Positions 54,201 through 63,421 of a DNA stretch of 64,000 nt are shown piece by piece. Source of the stretch: Dyadobacter sp. NIV53 (lineage in GTDB: Bacteria > Bacteroidota > Bacteroidia > Cytophagales > Spirosomataceae). The stretch lies in the NCBI RefSeq assembly GCF_019711195.1, contig NZ_CP081299.1:248001-312000 (forward strand). Direction: 5' to 3'. The translations under genes were made by a program, and so were the position numbers. Within the stretch, counting starts at the first letter, position 1; each line of letters starts with the position of its first letter. The notes beneath the pieces are model-generated. The model was not told where the DNA came from, ran no database searches, and was given only the letters and a program-made list of their open reading frames with translations.

Positions 54201-54628
54201 ATTTCGAGGATTTCCTTTATTGGCATTATTGTCTTCACTTCTTTTTTAGGCTGAAGTACCACGGTCTGGTCAACGATAGAATAAGCAATCGGCTGGTTTT
54301 TAAAACATGTGGCCAAAGCATCTTCCAGGCTGGTTTCTTTTACAGAAATATTTACTTTTTCTGCTTTTTGCATCAATTCCGTTTTATACCAGAACGAATA
54401 GCCGCTTTGCTTTTCAATCGACTTAAGTACTTTCTCAAGAGAAGCATTCTGCGCGACCAAAGTAATCTTTTGCGAATAGCTGCTGGCACTTACCTGCATG
54501 CAAAAAACCAATGAAAAAATAAAGATCAGTTTCATTACCAAAATGGTTTTGGATGAAAGAAAGCCCGGGTATCTATCGGCTATATACGACAGTCCCGACC
54601 TCTTTTGGATTAAAGAGTTGTGATTCAT
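51272..54628 (-). CDS. SusC-type TonB receptor with STN domain
   Basis: 1118 residues. Signal region to about residue 50, then an STN domain (ASLEKVLKSIEKQSGYSFWYKTEL, ETSLEDALATCF), which signals through FecR to an ECF sigma factor. A carboxypeptidase-regulatory-like domain (IKGQVLGSDGKPLIGVTV), a plug (EVAVIGYGSQSRKTLTSAVTT) and the barrel follow, ending FLLGVNVSF. The FecR and sigma genes are directly upstream, so this is a trans-envelope regulated import system. The substrate is unknown. Confidence 0.95.
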   Translation of the reverse strand: MNHNSLIQKRSGLSYIADRYPGFLSSKTILVMKLIFIFSLVFCMQVSASSYSQKITLVAQNASLEKVLKSIEKQSGYSFWYKTELMQKAEKVNISVKETSLEDALATCFKNQPIAYSIVDQTVVLQPKKEVKTIMPIKEILEIIKGQVLGSDGKPLIGVTVMVKASKLGTTTDTDGNFTISASDTDFLVFSYIGFTTKEILVGKQSSITVSMSESNTTLGEVAVIGYGSQSRKTLTSAVTTVKAEEMNRGAITDVGQLLQGKVPGLNITASGDPNKPAAVILRGASTINSSQGPFYVIDNIPGADISTIAPDDIASIDILKDAAATAIYGNRAANGVIMVTTKRGKKGEMKISYNGYVGIEKVSNKLDMMSGAQLRAFLDKNSVGLAPKDDLGADTDWQSAVQRKTAVSTNHNISFSGGAEHSSYSASLNYVNKEGILLNSSLKRFIGRLSIQQYALKDKLKFGLTVTNSNSRSNDIPFRNTVLLQSALYLPVSPIKNDDGSYFENLDHTDYYNPVSMINNSENSTKTNNLTGSFTTEVKLPFGLTYNLNLSYLNTTSLGGTYFNKYFTDNYNNMYDNPEPGLGYHTQQSFGANGQANRSSFTNSSKILETFLTWNKEFGDHTLNAVVGYSWQDNIIGEGFQVTTSNLPVDNISYNNLALSNPYGVSGFQIGFGADGVYQQTRLISDFARFNYNYKNKYLVQGSVRRDGSSVFGENNQWGYFPSVGAAWRITEEGFMSGQKVFNELKLRGSYGVTGNATGFGAYTTQFLSGSLGTYYYNGSLTAALGPTQAANADLKWEKTATSNVGMDFAVLDGKLSGTLELYNKNTTGMIYSYSVDPILVPTGKITTNGGSINNKGVELSLNAVVFDKGPFHWTTGLNLAHNKNTVTSLTNPLFAGGDSVLLANPEGLGQSSHSLEILKAGKPLGQFFSLQYAGKNEAGVSQFVGGDGQLTTTPSIGVDYKYIGNAQPKLLAGWSNSFRYKNLDLNIFLRGAFGNKIFNATRADLFRPNTAQYTNILVDAGNESMADYNSYQYSSRFVESGSYLRFDNATLAYNFKKLGSGIKNLRVYTSVNNLFVITKYNGVDPEINQGGLAPGVDSNNFYPKTRTFLLGVNVSF

Positions 54629-54813
54629 ACTTTTGTTTTAGAGTTACTGCTAAACGGTTGTAGATAATTGTTTTAATTGTACTTACTCTGCTTATGAACG
54701 GGAGCGGTTGCAACGTTTCCGTTCATTTTAGTTTTACAAAACTATTAAAGAGAAAGCACCTGCTGATTTTGATCTGGTACAAGTTTCTATCTTTTCATAA
54801 GCGCTTCATTGGG

Positions 54814-56007
54814 TTATGGTGTTACAATAATTGTCTTGCCTTCTATCCTGAATTTAATTCCGCTCAGGGATAATATTTTAAAAACCTTTGATACATTGGC
54901 GTTGCGTGGTAATCGGCCTGTAAAATGTTCTTTGCCGGGATTCCCTTCATAATTTACTTCCACGTCATACCATCTGGAAACCTGCCGCATAATGCTTTCC
55001 AGATTTTCATCTTCAAACTGGAAATATCCGTTTTTCCATGCCATTTCTTTATCTGTATCCACGTTGTTTAAAACCCGGATATTGTTATTCATATTTAATA
55101 TGTCAGCCTGCTGCCCAGGAGATAAGACAGCTGACTGATTTCCTTTGGATACTTTCACAGCTCCTTCAAGCAGAGTGGTTTTCATCCTTTTTTCATCCGG
55201 ATAGGCATTCATGTTAAAGTGCGTTCCCAATACCTCTACTTCGGTTTCGTAAGCTTTTACGATAAAAGGCATTCTGGCATTATGGGCCACCTCAAAATAT
55301 ACTTCACCAGTAATTTCTACACGTCTGTCTTTTCCTGTAAATGATGTAGGAAATTTTAAACTGGATGCAGCATTCAGCCAAACCCTTGATCCATCGGGCA
55401 ATACAATATGATATTGTCCACCCTTTGGCGTCGCAACAGTATTGAAGACAATGGTATTGCTTGCCTCGCCGGATGCCTTGTAAACCAATTCACCTGTACC
55501 GGATTTAGTGATACTTGTGTTTCCCTGACTAGCCAGGTTACCGTTTTTGGCACTATCCAAAATAATACTTGATCCGTCACCCAATGTTAACACCGCCTTA
55601 TTTCCACCTGGCATTACGTCAGTCACAAGAATCTCAGGTTTAGTTTGAGCTATTCGGGCCTTTCCTCCCGATCCCGACCACCAATACAAACCGATTGCCA
55701 TAATCAGAATGGCAGCTGCTGCTATTTTCGGCCAAAGATTAACCGTGGACGTTTCTGATTCGTATTCCTGATAATTTTGTGCAAGTGGTATGTTCTTTTC
55801 CGGAAAAATTGTACCAATAATCCGGTCAGACATGTCTTCCGGCATTTTTGTATCTGACTGAAAGTTCTGCCACGCATTTTCCAGGACCAATGCCAATTCA
55901 TCATCAGGATTTTGTTTAATCCATGCAGCTAATTCCTGAACTTCAGGCTCATTAGATGTTCCGTCAAAAAATTTCCCTGCTAAATAATGAATTCTATCAT
56001 CTTGCAT
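54814..56007 (-). CDS. FecR-type anti-sigma factor
   Basis: 397 residues. N-terminal cytosolic helices (sigma-binding), one TM helix near residues 93-110 (IAAAAILIMAIGLYWW), FecR periplasmic domain (TPKGGQYHIVLPDGSRVWLNAASSLKFPTSF, EVYFEVAHNARMPFIVKA, EVLGTHFNMNAY) and a C-terminal DUF4974/STN-interacting domain (VSRWYDVEVNYEG). It holds the ECF sigma factor at the membrane until the SusC STN domain signals. The gap 56008-56473 upstream holds no gene I can see. Confidence 0.93.
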   Translation of the reverse strand: MQDDRIHYLAGKFFDGTSNEPEVQELAAWIKQNPDDELALVLENAWQNFQSDTKMPEDMSDRIIGTIFPEKNIPLAQNYQEYESETSTVNLWPKIAAAAILIMAIGLYWWSGSGGKARIAQTKPEILVTDVMPGGNKAVLTLGDGSSIILDSAKNGNLASQGNTSITKSGTGELVYKASGEASNTIVFNTVATPKGGQYHIVLPDGSRVWLNAASSLKFPTSFTGKDRRVEITGEVYFEVAHNARMPFIVKAYETEVEVLGTHFNMNAYPDEKRMKTTLLEGAVKVSKGNQSAVLSPGQQADILNMNNNIRVLNNVDTDKEMAWKNGYFQFEDENLESIMRQVSRWYDVEVNYEGNPGKEHFTGRLPRNANVSKVFKILSLSGIKFRIEGKTIIVTP

Positions 56008-56473
56008 AATATATCTCCGAATCGCGTAATTACTTACTTTTCATTTTGAATTTTTAGTCATTCTACCAAAAGTTATTAACCTCAAATAAAGTAACACCAA
56101 ATAAAAGACAAATGAGAAAGAACAAGGGACTAGTCAGTTTGAAAAAATATATGGATTATTTTTTTGGATGAGAAACTGGATTGAATTTCGGGTGATAAAA
56201 AAACAGGATTGGAGATTGGTAAAGGCTGTATTCAAGATTTGTACAGCTGGCCAATTTGTGCTGTTGTCACGGTGCTAAGCACCTTATTAAAATGTTGTGT
56301 ATTTTGGTCGCTACCAATGTTTCGTTACTCTGCAACTACCTTCGATTCTCATATTTAGATTTATTTCCTGACTTTATAAAATTGCTGGGCAACGTAATAT
56401 CGGCAGCATACAGAGCTCCGAAATGTTAGTAGAAAGCAGAGCAATAAATTATAATAATAAAATCAGCAGCAAA

Positions 56474-57070
56474 CTATTTCTTCAAAGCAATGATAGAAAC
56501 AATTACCAGCATGCTATCTGAATGCCGCCGCAGCTGTGTACGAATGGTGGACATTGCCTGAACAATGTGGTTTTTGACGGTATTAGGAGATATTTTAAGA
56601 AGATTGGCGATTTCCTCATGGCTTCTGCCCTCTTCCCGGCTCAGATGGTAAACTGTTTTTTGCTGTGCAGGAAGTTTTTCAAGAATTTCAGACAGAAGTT
56701 TTTCGACTTCCCTGACAGCGATCATATCCTGCGTATCATTACAGCCAGCTGGTTTCTGGCCATGAATTTCGGCCATGATCAGCGTTTCGTGGGCCATTCT
56801 TTTGAAATGATTGATCACATAATTCTTGGACATCCTGAAAAGATAACTTCCAAAATTATCAATCGTATTCAAACTTGCATGATCACTCCAGAGTTTCATA
56901 AACACATCCTGTACAATATCCTCAGCTAGTACTTCCGAGTCGGTTAGCCGTAGAATGTAACTGTATAATTTATGCTTGTACAAGTGGAAAAGTGTAGTAA
57001 ACGCCTCCTCGTCAGCCTGAGAAGCACGTATTAGTAAATCACTTTCGCTATGTAAGGCTTGTATCTGCAC
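56474..57070 (-). CDS. ECF sigma-70 factor
   Basis: 198 residues. Sigma2 region: LFHLYKHKLYSYILRLTDSEVLAEDIVQDVFMKLW; sigma4 region: LPAQQKTVYHLSREEGRSHEEIANLLKISPNTVKNHIVQA, ending in a helix (LVIVSIIALK). Bacteroidota SusC-linked ECF subgroup. It likely drives its own FecR/SusC operon. The gap to FecR is 466 bp. Confidence 0.93.
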   Translation of the reverse strand: MQIQALHSESDLLIRASQADEEAFTTLFHLYKHKLYSYILRLTDSEVLAEDIVQDVFMKLWSDHASLNTIDNFGSYLFRMSKNYVINHFKRMAHETLIMAEIHGQKPAGCNDTQDMIAVREVEKLLSEILEKLPAQQKTVYHLSREEGRSHEEIANLLKISPNTVKNHIVQAMSTIRTQLRRHSDSMLVIVSIIALKK

Positions 57071-57339
57071 TGACGTTTAAAATCGGCGAATAAATTATAA
57101 AGATCATGCTTCCATATTTTATTCTGCGTTTGTATACAAACATATTAATTACTTAACACATAATACAAAATTCACGAATTTTTATTTGCCTGCTGCATGA
57201 AAATGATAAATTATAAGAAGATGCAGCTATGGGAAGTGCCATTGGCTGGTTGTTTTAATATATGCTGAAATACGAAGACAAAACAGAAGGTATCTGCCAT
57301 GTCTGACGGAAGAATCATTGGATTCACAAGGCCAGTTTA

Positions 57340-60300
57340 TTAAAACTGCTCCCTCGTATTGTCCGAGATATCCCTGATGATTTTATCAAATTCATGAGCA
57401 GACAATAAAATATGTTCCAGTAATTCCTCTTTTTCTGCATCAGAATTATGGTAATTCGAAATGAGGTTAATCAAACCCATTAACCGAGCCAAGGGAGCCC
57501 GCACTACATGAGACTGTGTCCAGGCTATTTCCTGTAATTTCTGGTTTTGTTTTTCAATTGCCGTTGTGTAGTTCATCCTTTCGGTAACGTCATGCCCGGT
57601 ACATATCCAATGGGTAAGCACACCTTTATCGTTCATCACAGGGTTCAGTGAAATATTGATCCAAAACTGCTCACCTTCTTTTTTATACTGAATGGTTTCC
57701 CTCACAACCGGAATCCTGTTTTTTATTGCGGCAATTATTTTATTAAAACTACTCCTGTTTCCATATGGGTCTTTAAAGCTCAGAATACTTTTTCCAATTA
57801 GTTCTTCCAGCGTGTAACCCGTCAGATTGGTAAGGGCCCTGTTAGCATAAAGAATTTTCAGACCAACCACTTGCAGCGAACCAGCTTCCGCAATCAGAAC
57901 ATAATCACGCGTATGCGTGATGGCAGATTCTAATATTTTCAGGCGGTACTCCTCCTGCTTTTGTTTTGTAACATCTCTCAGAACTCCGATCATCCTGAAA
58001 GCCCTGCCTTCATTATCCCTTAAAATTAGCCCGTTCTCTTCCACGTAAGCATAATTACCATCCATTTTCATAAACTGATAATCTGTATTCCAATGGAATT
58101 GGGTACGGTCTTCGAGGATTTGCTTTAAATTTCCCAGTATTTTTTCCCGTTCAGAAGAATGGATCTGCGATGCCCATTTTTCAACAGGATATCTATCCTT
58201 GCCCGTAACGTACCCAAACAATCTATAAAAACCATCGCCCCATTCTATACTGTTACTGACCACATTCCAGTCATAAATAGCATCATTGGTGGCTTTATTC
58301 ACATATTCATATCTTTCGTTACTCAGCCTCAAAGCACATTCCGCTTCCTTACGTTCCGAAACATCCAGGCCTACACATTGTATTTCAGAAGGCTCACCTC
58401 TTGAATCTGTGAGACAGATAAAATGCCAGAGAACCGATCGGGCTGTGGCGCCTTCCTGTATATTGTCTAATTCCACGGGATAAACTTTCCCAGGGTATTT
58501 AAGGCAATTTTCAGCAATTTGGGCTACCCGGTGATGGTCTTTGGGCTGAACAACAAGCATAAAATTTGCGCCCATGAATTTATCACTTCGGTAAAACCAG
58601 CCAAAATCTTCTATAAACCGGCAATTGTAGTAAGTAAAGTTTCCATTCAGATCTGTACGGATCACATAACTTGTTAAAGCGTTCACAAGATTTCTCAAAC
58701 GGGATTCACTCGCCAGTAAATTTTCCTGAATGCCTTTTGTTTCTGTAATATCCAGACAGGCACCCATCATCTTCACCGGAACTCCCTGTTTGTTCAGCTT
58801 AACTTTCCCCCAGGATTTAAGATGCCTGATCTCCCCGGAAGGGCGAATAATCCTTTCTTCATACTCCACATCTTTTTTTGCATCTATCGCCTCATGAATA
58901 AGCTTATTCACACGTTTTCTATCAGCAGGATGAAGTAAACTCTGATAGGCGTCGTGTGTGGATTTAGAAAAATCGCGGCTTAAACCATAAATAGAATAAA
59001 GGGAATCGGACCAGCTCACAGTATTATTTTGCAAATTCCATTGCCAGTTACCAAAATGCGCCAGCTCTTCACTCTGTACCATTAAAGAAGTCTTTTCCTC
59101 AATAATCTCTGAACTTTCCCTGTTTTCCAATAAAACCTTTAGAATGGCAACAGATCTGTCGATGACCTTTAATTCTTCCTCTGCCGGCGTTTTGATTTCG
59201 TTATAATAAATCGCAAAAGTGGCCATTACAACACCTTCAGAACTGATAATAGGATGAGACCAGCATGCGGTCAGATTATTTGCCAGGGCCAGGTCCTTAT
59301 AATTAGCCCATCGAATATCGTTGGCAATATCACTTACAATCACTTTTTCTTTGTAAAAAGCCGCAGTACCGCACGAACCGGTATTTTCTGCAACGGGAAG
59401 GCCCTCAATCGCATCTACATAAATTCCGGGTAAAGAAGGTGACGCCCAATTGTGTAATGTATTATTTTTTATCTGGATAATGGAACAAATCAGCTTGGGA
59501 AAAATAGCTTCAATACCTTTAACATAAGCCATTAATACTTCCTGAATGCTTATATCCTTTACTGAATTTAACTCAAGTATTGTTTTTTCAAGGTTTTCGA
59601 ATTCAATCAACCGCTTCATCTCGGTAATATTTACCAGCATGCCACGGAGCCATTTGGGCTTACCCTTTTCCTCCAATACTGATACCGAATCTCTGAACCA
59701 GACGCTATTACCATCGGCACTTATCATTCTGTACTCATAAGGCTGATTTTTAAGATTTCCTGTCAGTTTACTACACTCCCCTAGAATTCGCTCACGATCG
59801 GCAGGATGAATATGGTTTTGCCAAAAACCGGGTTCGCTAAGCCATTCATGCGGAGTATACCCCAGAATGTTCCAAACCTGGTCACTCACAAAAACAGCTT
59901 CCAGCGTTTGCGCATCTGCTTCCCAAACGATGCCATCCACAGCCTGAATCAGGGACTGAAACCTGTTACGGGAATCAACCACCTCATTCTCAAACATTTT
60001 CTTTTTATTGATATCCTGCACAGAACCATAAATCCTGATACATTCTCCATTTTGCCATTCCGTATTTCCTATACAACGAACCCAGCACTTATTACCCTTA
60101 CCGGTTATGATCAGCAACTCCACATCAAATGGAGTACCGTTTTCCAAAGCATCTTCAAATACTTCAAAAAAAGTATTTTTACTTCTGCCTTCTTTGAAAA
60201 AACCAGCAATTGCTGAAAAGTCAGGCTGAAAAGAATGGTCCACTTCATGGATTTCTTTCATGACATCCGACCACTTTACCTTTTTGGTTATCGGGTCTGC

Positions 60301-60378
60301 TTCCCAACTTCCAATTTTAGCAAGTCTTTGAATATCAGCCAGGAAACTTTCATTAGAGATATGTGTGCCTGCTACCAT
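57340..60378 (-). CDS. Multi-PAS/GAF sensor protein with HisKA-like end, no ATPase
   Basis: About 1012 residues from the ATG at 60378 (MVAGTHISNESFLADIQRL); a TTG at 60405 is the alternative. At least six PAS/PAC repeats (for example WVRCIGNTEWQNGECIRIYGSVQDI, YRMISADGNSVWFRDSVSVLEEKG and WINISLNPVMNDKGVLTHWICTGHDVTER) and a GAF domain near residues 270-430 (ENTGSCGTAAFYKEKVIVSDI). The C-terminus has a HisKA-like helix with a candidate phospho-His (QSHVVRAPLARLMGLINLI) but stops without a HATPase domain. No membrane helix. It may be phosphorylated in trans or act as an adaptor. Confidence 0.9.
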   Translation of the reverse strand: MVAGTHISNESFLADIQRLAKIGSWEADPITKKVKWSDVMKEIHEVDHSFQPDFSAIAGFFKEGRSKNTFFEVFEDALENGTPFDVELLIITGKGNKCWVRCIGNTEWQNGECIRIYGSVQDINKKKMFENEVVDSRNRFQSLIQAVDGIVWEADAQTLEAVFVSDQVWNILGYTPHEWLSEPGFWQNHIHPADRERILGECSKLTGNLKNQPYEYRMISADGNSVWFRDSVSVLEEKGKPKWLRGMLVNITEMKRLIEFENLEKTILELNSVKDISIQEVLMAYVKGIEAIFPKLICSIIQIKNNTLHNWASPSLPGIYVDAIEGLPVAENTGSCGTAAFYKEKVIVSDIANDIRWANYKDLALANNLTACWSHPIISSEGVVMATFAIYYNEIKTPAEEELKVIDRSVAILKVLLENRESSEIIEEKTSLMVQSEELAHFGNWQWNLQNNTVSWSDSLYSIYGLSRDFSKSTHDAYQSLLHPADRKRVNKLIHEAIDAKKDVEYEERIIRPSGEIRHLKSWGKVKLNKQGVPVKMMGACLDITETKGIQENLLASESRLRNLVNALTSYVIRTDLNGNFTYYNCRFIEDFGWFYRSDKFMGANFMLVVQPKDHHRVAQIAENCLKYPGKVYPVELDNIQEGATARSVLWHFICLTDSRGEPSEIQCVGLDVSERKEAECALRLSNERYEYVNKATNDAIYDWNVVSNSIEWGDGFYRLFGYVTGKDRYPVEKWASQIHSSEREKILGNLKQILEDRTQFHWNTDYQFMKMDGNYAYVEENGLILRDNEGRAFRMIGVLRDVTKQKQEEYRLKILESAITHTRDYVLIAEAGSLQVVGLKILYANRALTNLTGYTLEELIGKSILSFKDPYGNRSSFNKIIAAIKNRIPVVRETIQYKKEGEQFWINISLNPVMNDKGVLTHWICTGHDVTERMNYTTAIEKQNQKLQEIAWTQSHVVRAPLARLMGLINLISNYHNSDAEKEELLEHILLSAHEFDKIIRDISDNTREQF

Positions 60379-60405
60379 TTGGTTGAGAATTTGTAATCGT
60401 ACCAA

Positions 60406-60977
60406 TGGTTGCTAGAAAAACCGAACCATTGATTAAATGTTACCATTGAATTTACAATTCTGACAATGACCTTTTTAACGTTTACATATCCATTTTCATT
60501 CATATTATTTAAACTAAAAATGAAAAATAAAATCATAATCAAATTATTATCAGCACTTTATACTTTATGATTCTGTAAAAAATTGAAAAACTTTGAAGTT
60601 AAAAATAAAAAAAATCTATTCATTTTATTTTGATACCCGGGCTTTCAAGCTTTTAGTTGCACGATTTAAGTTTTTCACATAAATATTTAAATTCAAAAAA
60701 TGAATTTTTATTACCTAAAAACAAGTAATTATTCTACATAACGCATATCCATATACTTAGTATCAAATCAATACCAGACTGACAATCAAGACTTAACTTC
60801 AAAAAAGATATAAAAACTAATACTACGAGTTATGGAATTGTAGTTATCATATATTTTTTAAATTATTTACTACACTACTCTTAAATATATTCTAATATTA
60901 ATTAGATAAACTTATATTTGTAACAAGAAGCGTTGATTTGCTTCGTACCCAAATCTTAAATTTATTCGATCTTACAA
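60406..60977. other. AT-rich divergent intergenic region
   Basis: 572 bp between the PAS sensor (minus) and the histidine kinase (plus). Very AT-rich, no gene seen. TATATTTG at 60913-60920 fits the -7 box TAnnTTTG for the kinase, 58 nt before its start. Confidence 0.5.
60913..60920 (+). promoter_or_regulatory. -7 box for the histidine kinase gene
   Basis: TATATTTG matches TAnnTTTG exactly. No clear TTG at the expected upstream distance, so only the -7 element is claimed. Confidence 0.4.
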
Positions 60978-62344
60978 TTGGAAATACATTTGATATCCAA
61001 ATCCCGGATTTATAAGCTTTTATTAAAGCTACCAGGGCGTACTACCCAATTCGATCTGAACGCTCGTATATTTCATTCTGTGTGTTTGATTTCGATTATT
61101 GGATTGGGTTACAATGTACCATTTAATTATCTGATCGGGCTTCCTGTTATAGCATTGGAAAGTCTTGTCGTACTCGTGATTTTTACTGCACTTTACTATA
61201 GATCCCGATTCAGGCACAAAGTTTCGCAAAGCATTTTTATTGCAAACTGGGTTTGCCTGCTTCTTTTACAATCAATTTTTTTCTGAATTCCGGTATTAAA
61301 GGGCCAACGGACCTGTTTTTTTACTGACACTTTTAATAAGTATAGCAATCAGCCCACCTGCGCAGTATAAGTTCTGGATTGTAGCGAACGTGGGTGTAGT
61401 CCTGATCATTAATGTACTGGAATATCTTTATCCGCAACTTGTTCCTTATACTTATACAGACAGGGTCAGCAGTTTTATTGATGGCGTTTCAGCCTATATT
61501 GTTGTAGCGTTCATTTCCTATTTTTGCACGAATTATATCCGGTTAAGTTATGAAAAAGAGAAACAATCCGTACTGGAAAAATCTTTGTCAATTGAAGAAA
61601 AAAACTTGCATATTATAAATCAAAACCTTGAACTGGAAAGGTTAAATGCCGAAAAAAATAAACTGATGTCCATCATTGCGCATGATCTGCGGTCACCTCT
61701 GGGCAATATTCAGCATTATCTGGAATTGCTTACCGAATATGATATTGATGCGAGCCAAAAAAGCAGAAATTGAAGCCGATCTTTTAAAATCGACCAGAGA
61801 TACAATGGCAATGCTCTCCAAGCTTCTTGCCTGGTCCAAATCCCAATTGCATGGAGTTATAGCCAATCCGCAATACCTTAACCTGAATCAGCTTCTTCAA
61901 AATACTTTATACTCTGAAAGTGAAATTGCAGCCAGGAAAGGAATAGAACTGAATTATTATTTTGATCCTGCCCTGACCATATTTGCCGATGCAGATATGA
62001 TGGAATTGATCGTCCGGAATTTTATTGGAAACGCAATTAAGTTTACTGCCAAAGGTGGAAATATTAGCGTTTTCGCTGAAATTGTCGATGACAATTGTCT
62101 GATCAGTATAAAAGATACAGGAATAGGAATTTCTGCGGACCAGAAAGATCTCCTGTTTTCATTGAAAGCACAGTCTACCTATGGCACAAAAGGTGAAAAA
62201 GGAATTGGTTTGGGCCTGCTTCTTTGTTTTGAATATATCACCGCCCAAAACGGAAAGATCTGGTTTGAAAGCAGTGATCAAAGCGGAACTTGTTTTTATA
62301 TTTCAATTCCTTTTCATGGGCATAAAATGTCTTATGCAGTGTAA
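60978..62344 (+). pseudogene. Membrane sensor histidine kinase, multiply frameshifted
   Basis: Three overlapping frames make one recognisable kinase: membrane helices (RIFHSVCLISIIGLGYNVPF, GLPVIALESLVVLVIFTALYY, FIDGVSAYIVVAFISYF), a coiled coil (LERLNAEKNKL), HisKA (MSIIAHDLRSPLGNIQHYLELL, phospho-His in AHDLRSP) and HATPase (VRNFIGNAIKFT, KDTGIGIS, GTKGEKGIGLGLLLC). Frame is lost at T7 61277-61283, T7 61316-61322 and A6 61757-61762. One extra T at each of the first two and two extra A at the third restore about 457 codons (bridge FFLNSGIKGPTDLFFLLTLL; then SQKKAEIEADLL). It is either a recent pseudogene or mis-sequenced. The start is a TTG at 60978. Confidence 0.8.
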
Positions 62345-62613
62345 ATAAAATCTTCAATATTTCAATTGCCAATTTAAACTTTCTTCATTTATCAGGTTGG
62401 AAATAACCAATTTGGTACCACGGCAACATTTCTGTGCACCTTTTAAAGATAATTTGCTAAATATATCATTATTGACTAAAATTGTTTGGTGATAAACCTA
62501 ATGATACATTATTCATTTGGTCATTAAACCAATTTGGCTTATTTAATATGGGTAAATAAATAAACCAGACAATTTTCTGCTCTTCCGTATTCTATCCTTT
62601 CGCTTATTTTCAA

Positions 62614-63201
62614 ATGGCTTTTTTAAATGAACAATTTGTACTGGGTTGTGTAGCTGACGGAGATGAAAAAGCATTTTCAGGTTTGTTTAATTATTATAAT
62701 CCTGTTTTGTTCCGCTTTGTGTTTCCTATTTTAAAATCGGAGGATCTGGCAAAGGATTGCTGCCAGGAAATTTTCATTAAAATTTGGGAAGACAGAGGTA
62801 AACTGACCGATGTAAGATCCTTTCGCCCCTATTTACTGACTGTCGGAAAAAACCACAGCCTGAATACTTTGAAGAAAGTATTTTCGGAAGAGAAAACGCT
62901 TGCCACTTTCGTAGCAGGTTATAATGACGCTGATCATGGCCTTGAAAACCGCATACAGTACGAAGAGTATTCCCGGTTTATTACCTCGATCCTGGAAACT
63001 CTCACACCACAAAGCCGCCAGGTATTTCAATTGTGCAGACAACAGGGCAAATCGTACGACGAAGCTTCTGAGATTCTTGGCATATCACGAAATGTGATCA
63101 AGAAACATATGGTAAAATCCATGCGTATCCTGCGTCTGGCCGTCGAACGGGATTTGGGCATCGCATTTCATGCTTTTATGGCAATCGTATTTTCAGCCTG
63201 A
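62614..63201 (+). CDS. ECF sigma-70 factor
   Basis: 195 residues. Sigma2: LFNYYNPVLFRFVFPILKSEDLAKDCCQEIFIKIWEDRG; sigma4: LTPQSRQVFQLCRQQGKSYDEASEILGISRNVIKKHMVKSM. Same class as the factor at 56474. A FecR gene follows after 220 bp; a SusC gene probably lies beyond the window. The 62345-62613 gap is AT-rich with repeated CCAATTTGG-like words and no gene. Confidence 0.92.
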   Translation: MAFLNEQFVLGCVADGDEKAFSGLFNYYNPVLFRFVFPILKSEDLAKDCCQEIFIKIWEDRGKLTDVRSFRPYLLTVGKNHSLNTLKKVFSEEKTLATFVAGYNDADHGLENRIQYEEYSRFITSILETLTPQSRQVFQLCRQQGKSYDEASEILGISRNVIKKHMVKSMRILRLAVERDLGIAFHAFMAIVFSA

Positions 63202-63421
63202 TTTAAGCTTCTCTTACACTACTTTAATTTTTGCCCAAAAAATTTTCCCATCACACATTTGGTTCACATTAGAACCGGGCCTTTTGACCTTCAATAATTA
63301 ATCTTTTTATTAAATTTTAAATCGATTAAATATAAACTTTTAAACAATCCTTAAATTATTTACTCTCAGGGGGATCCTTGCACCTTTCGGAATATGTCTT
63401 ACAGTTAAGAACCGCCCCAAT

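Noticed and set aside
60406..60977. Possible tRNA or small RNA in the AT-rich gap
   Set aside because: No cloverleaf, CCA end or strong hairpin seen; composition is simply AT-rich.
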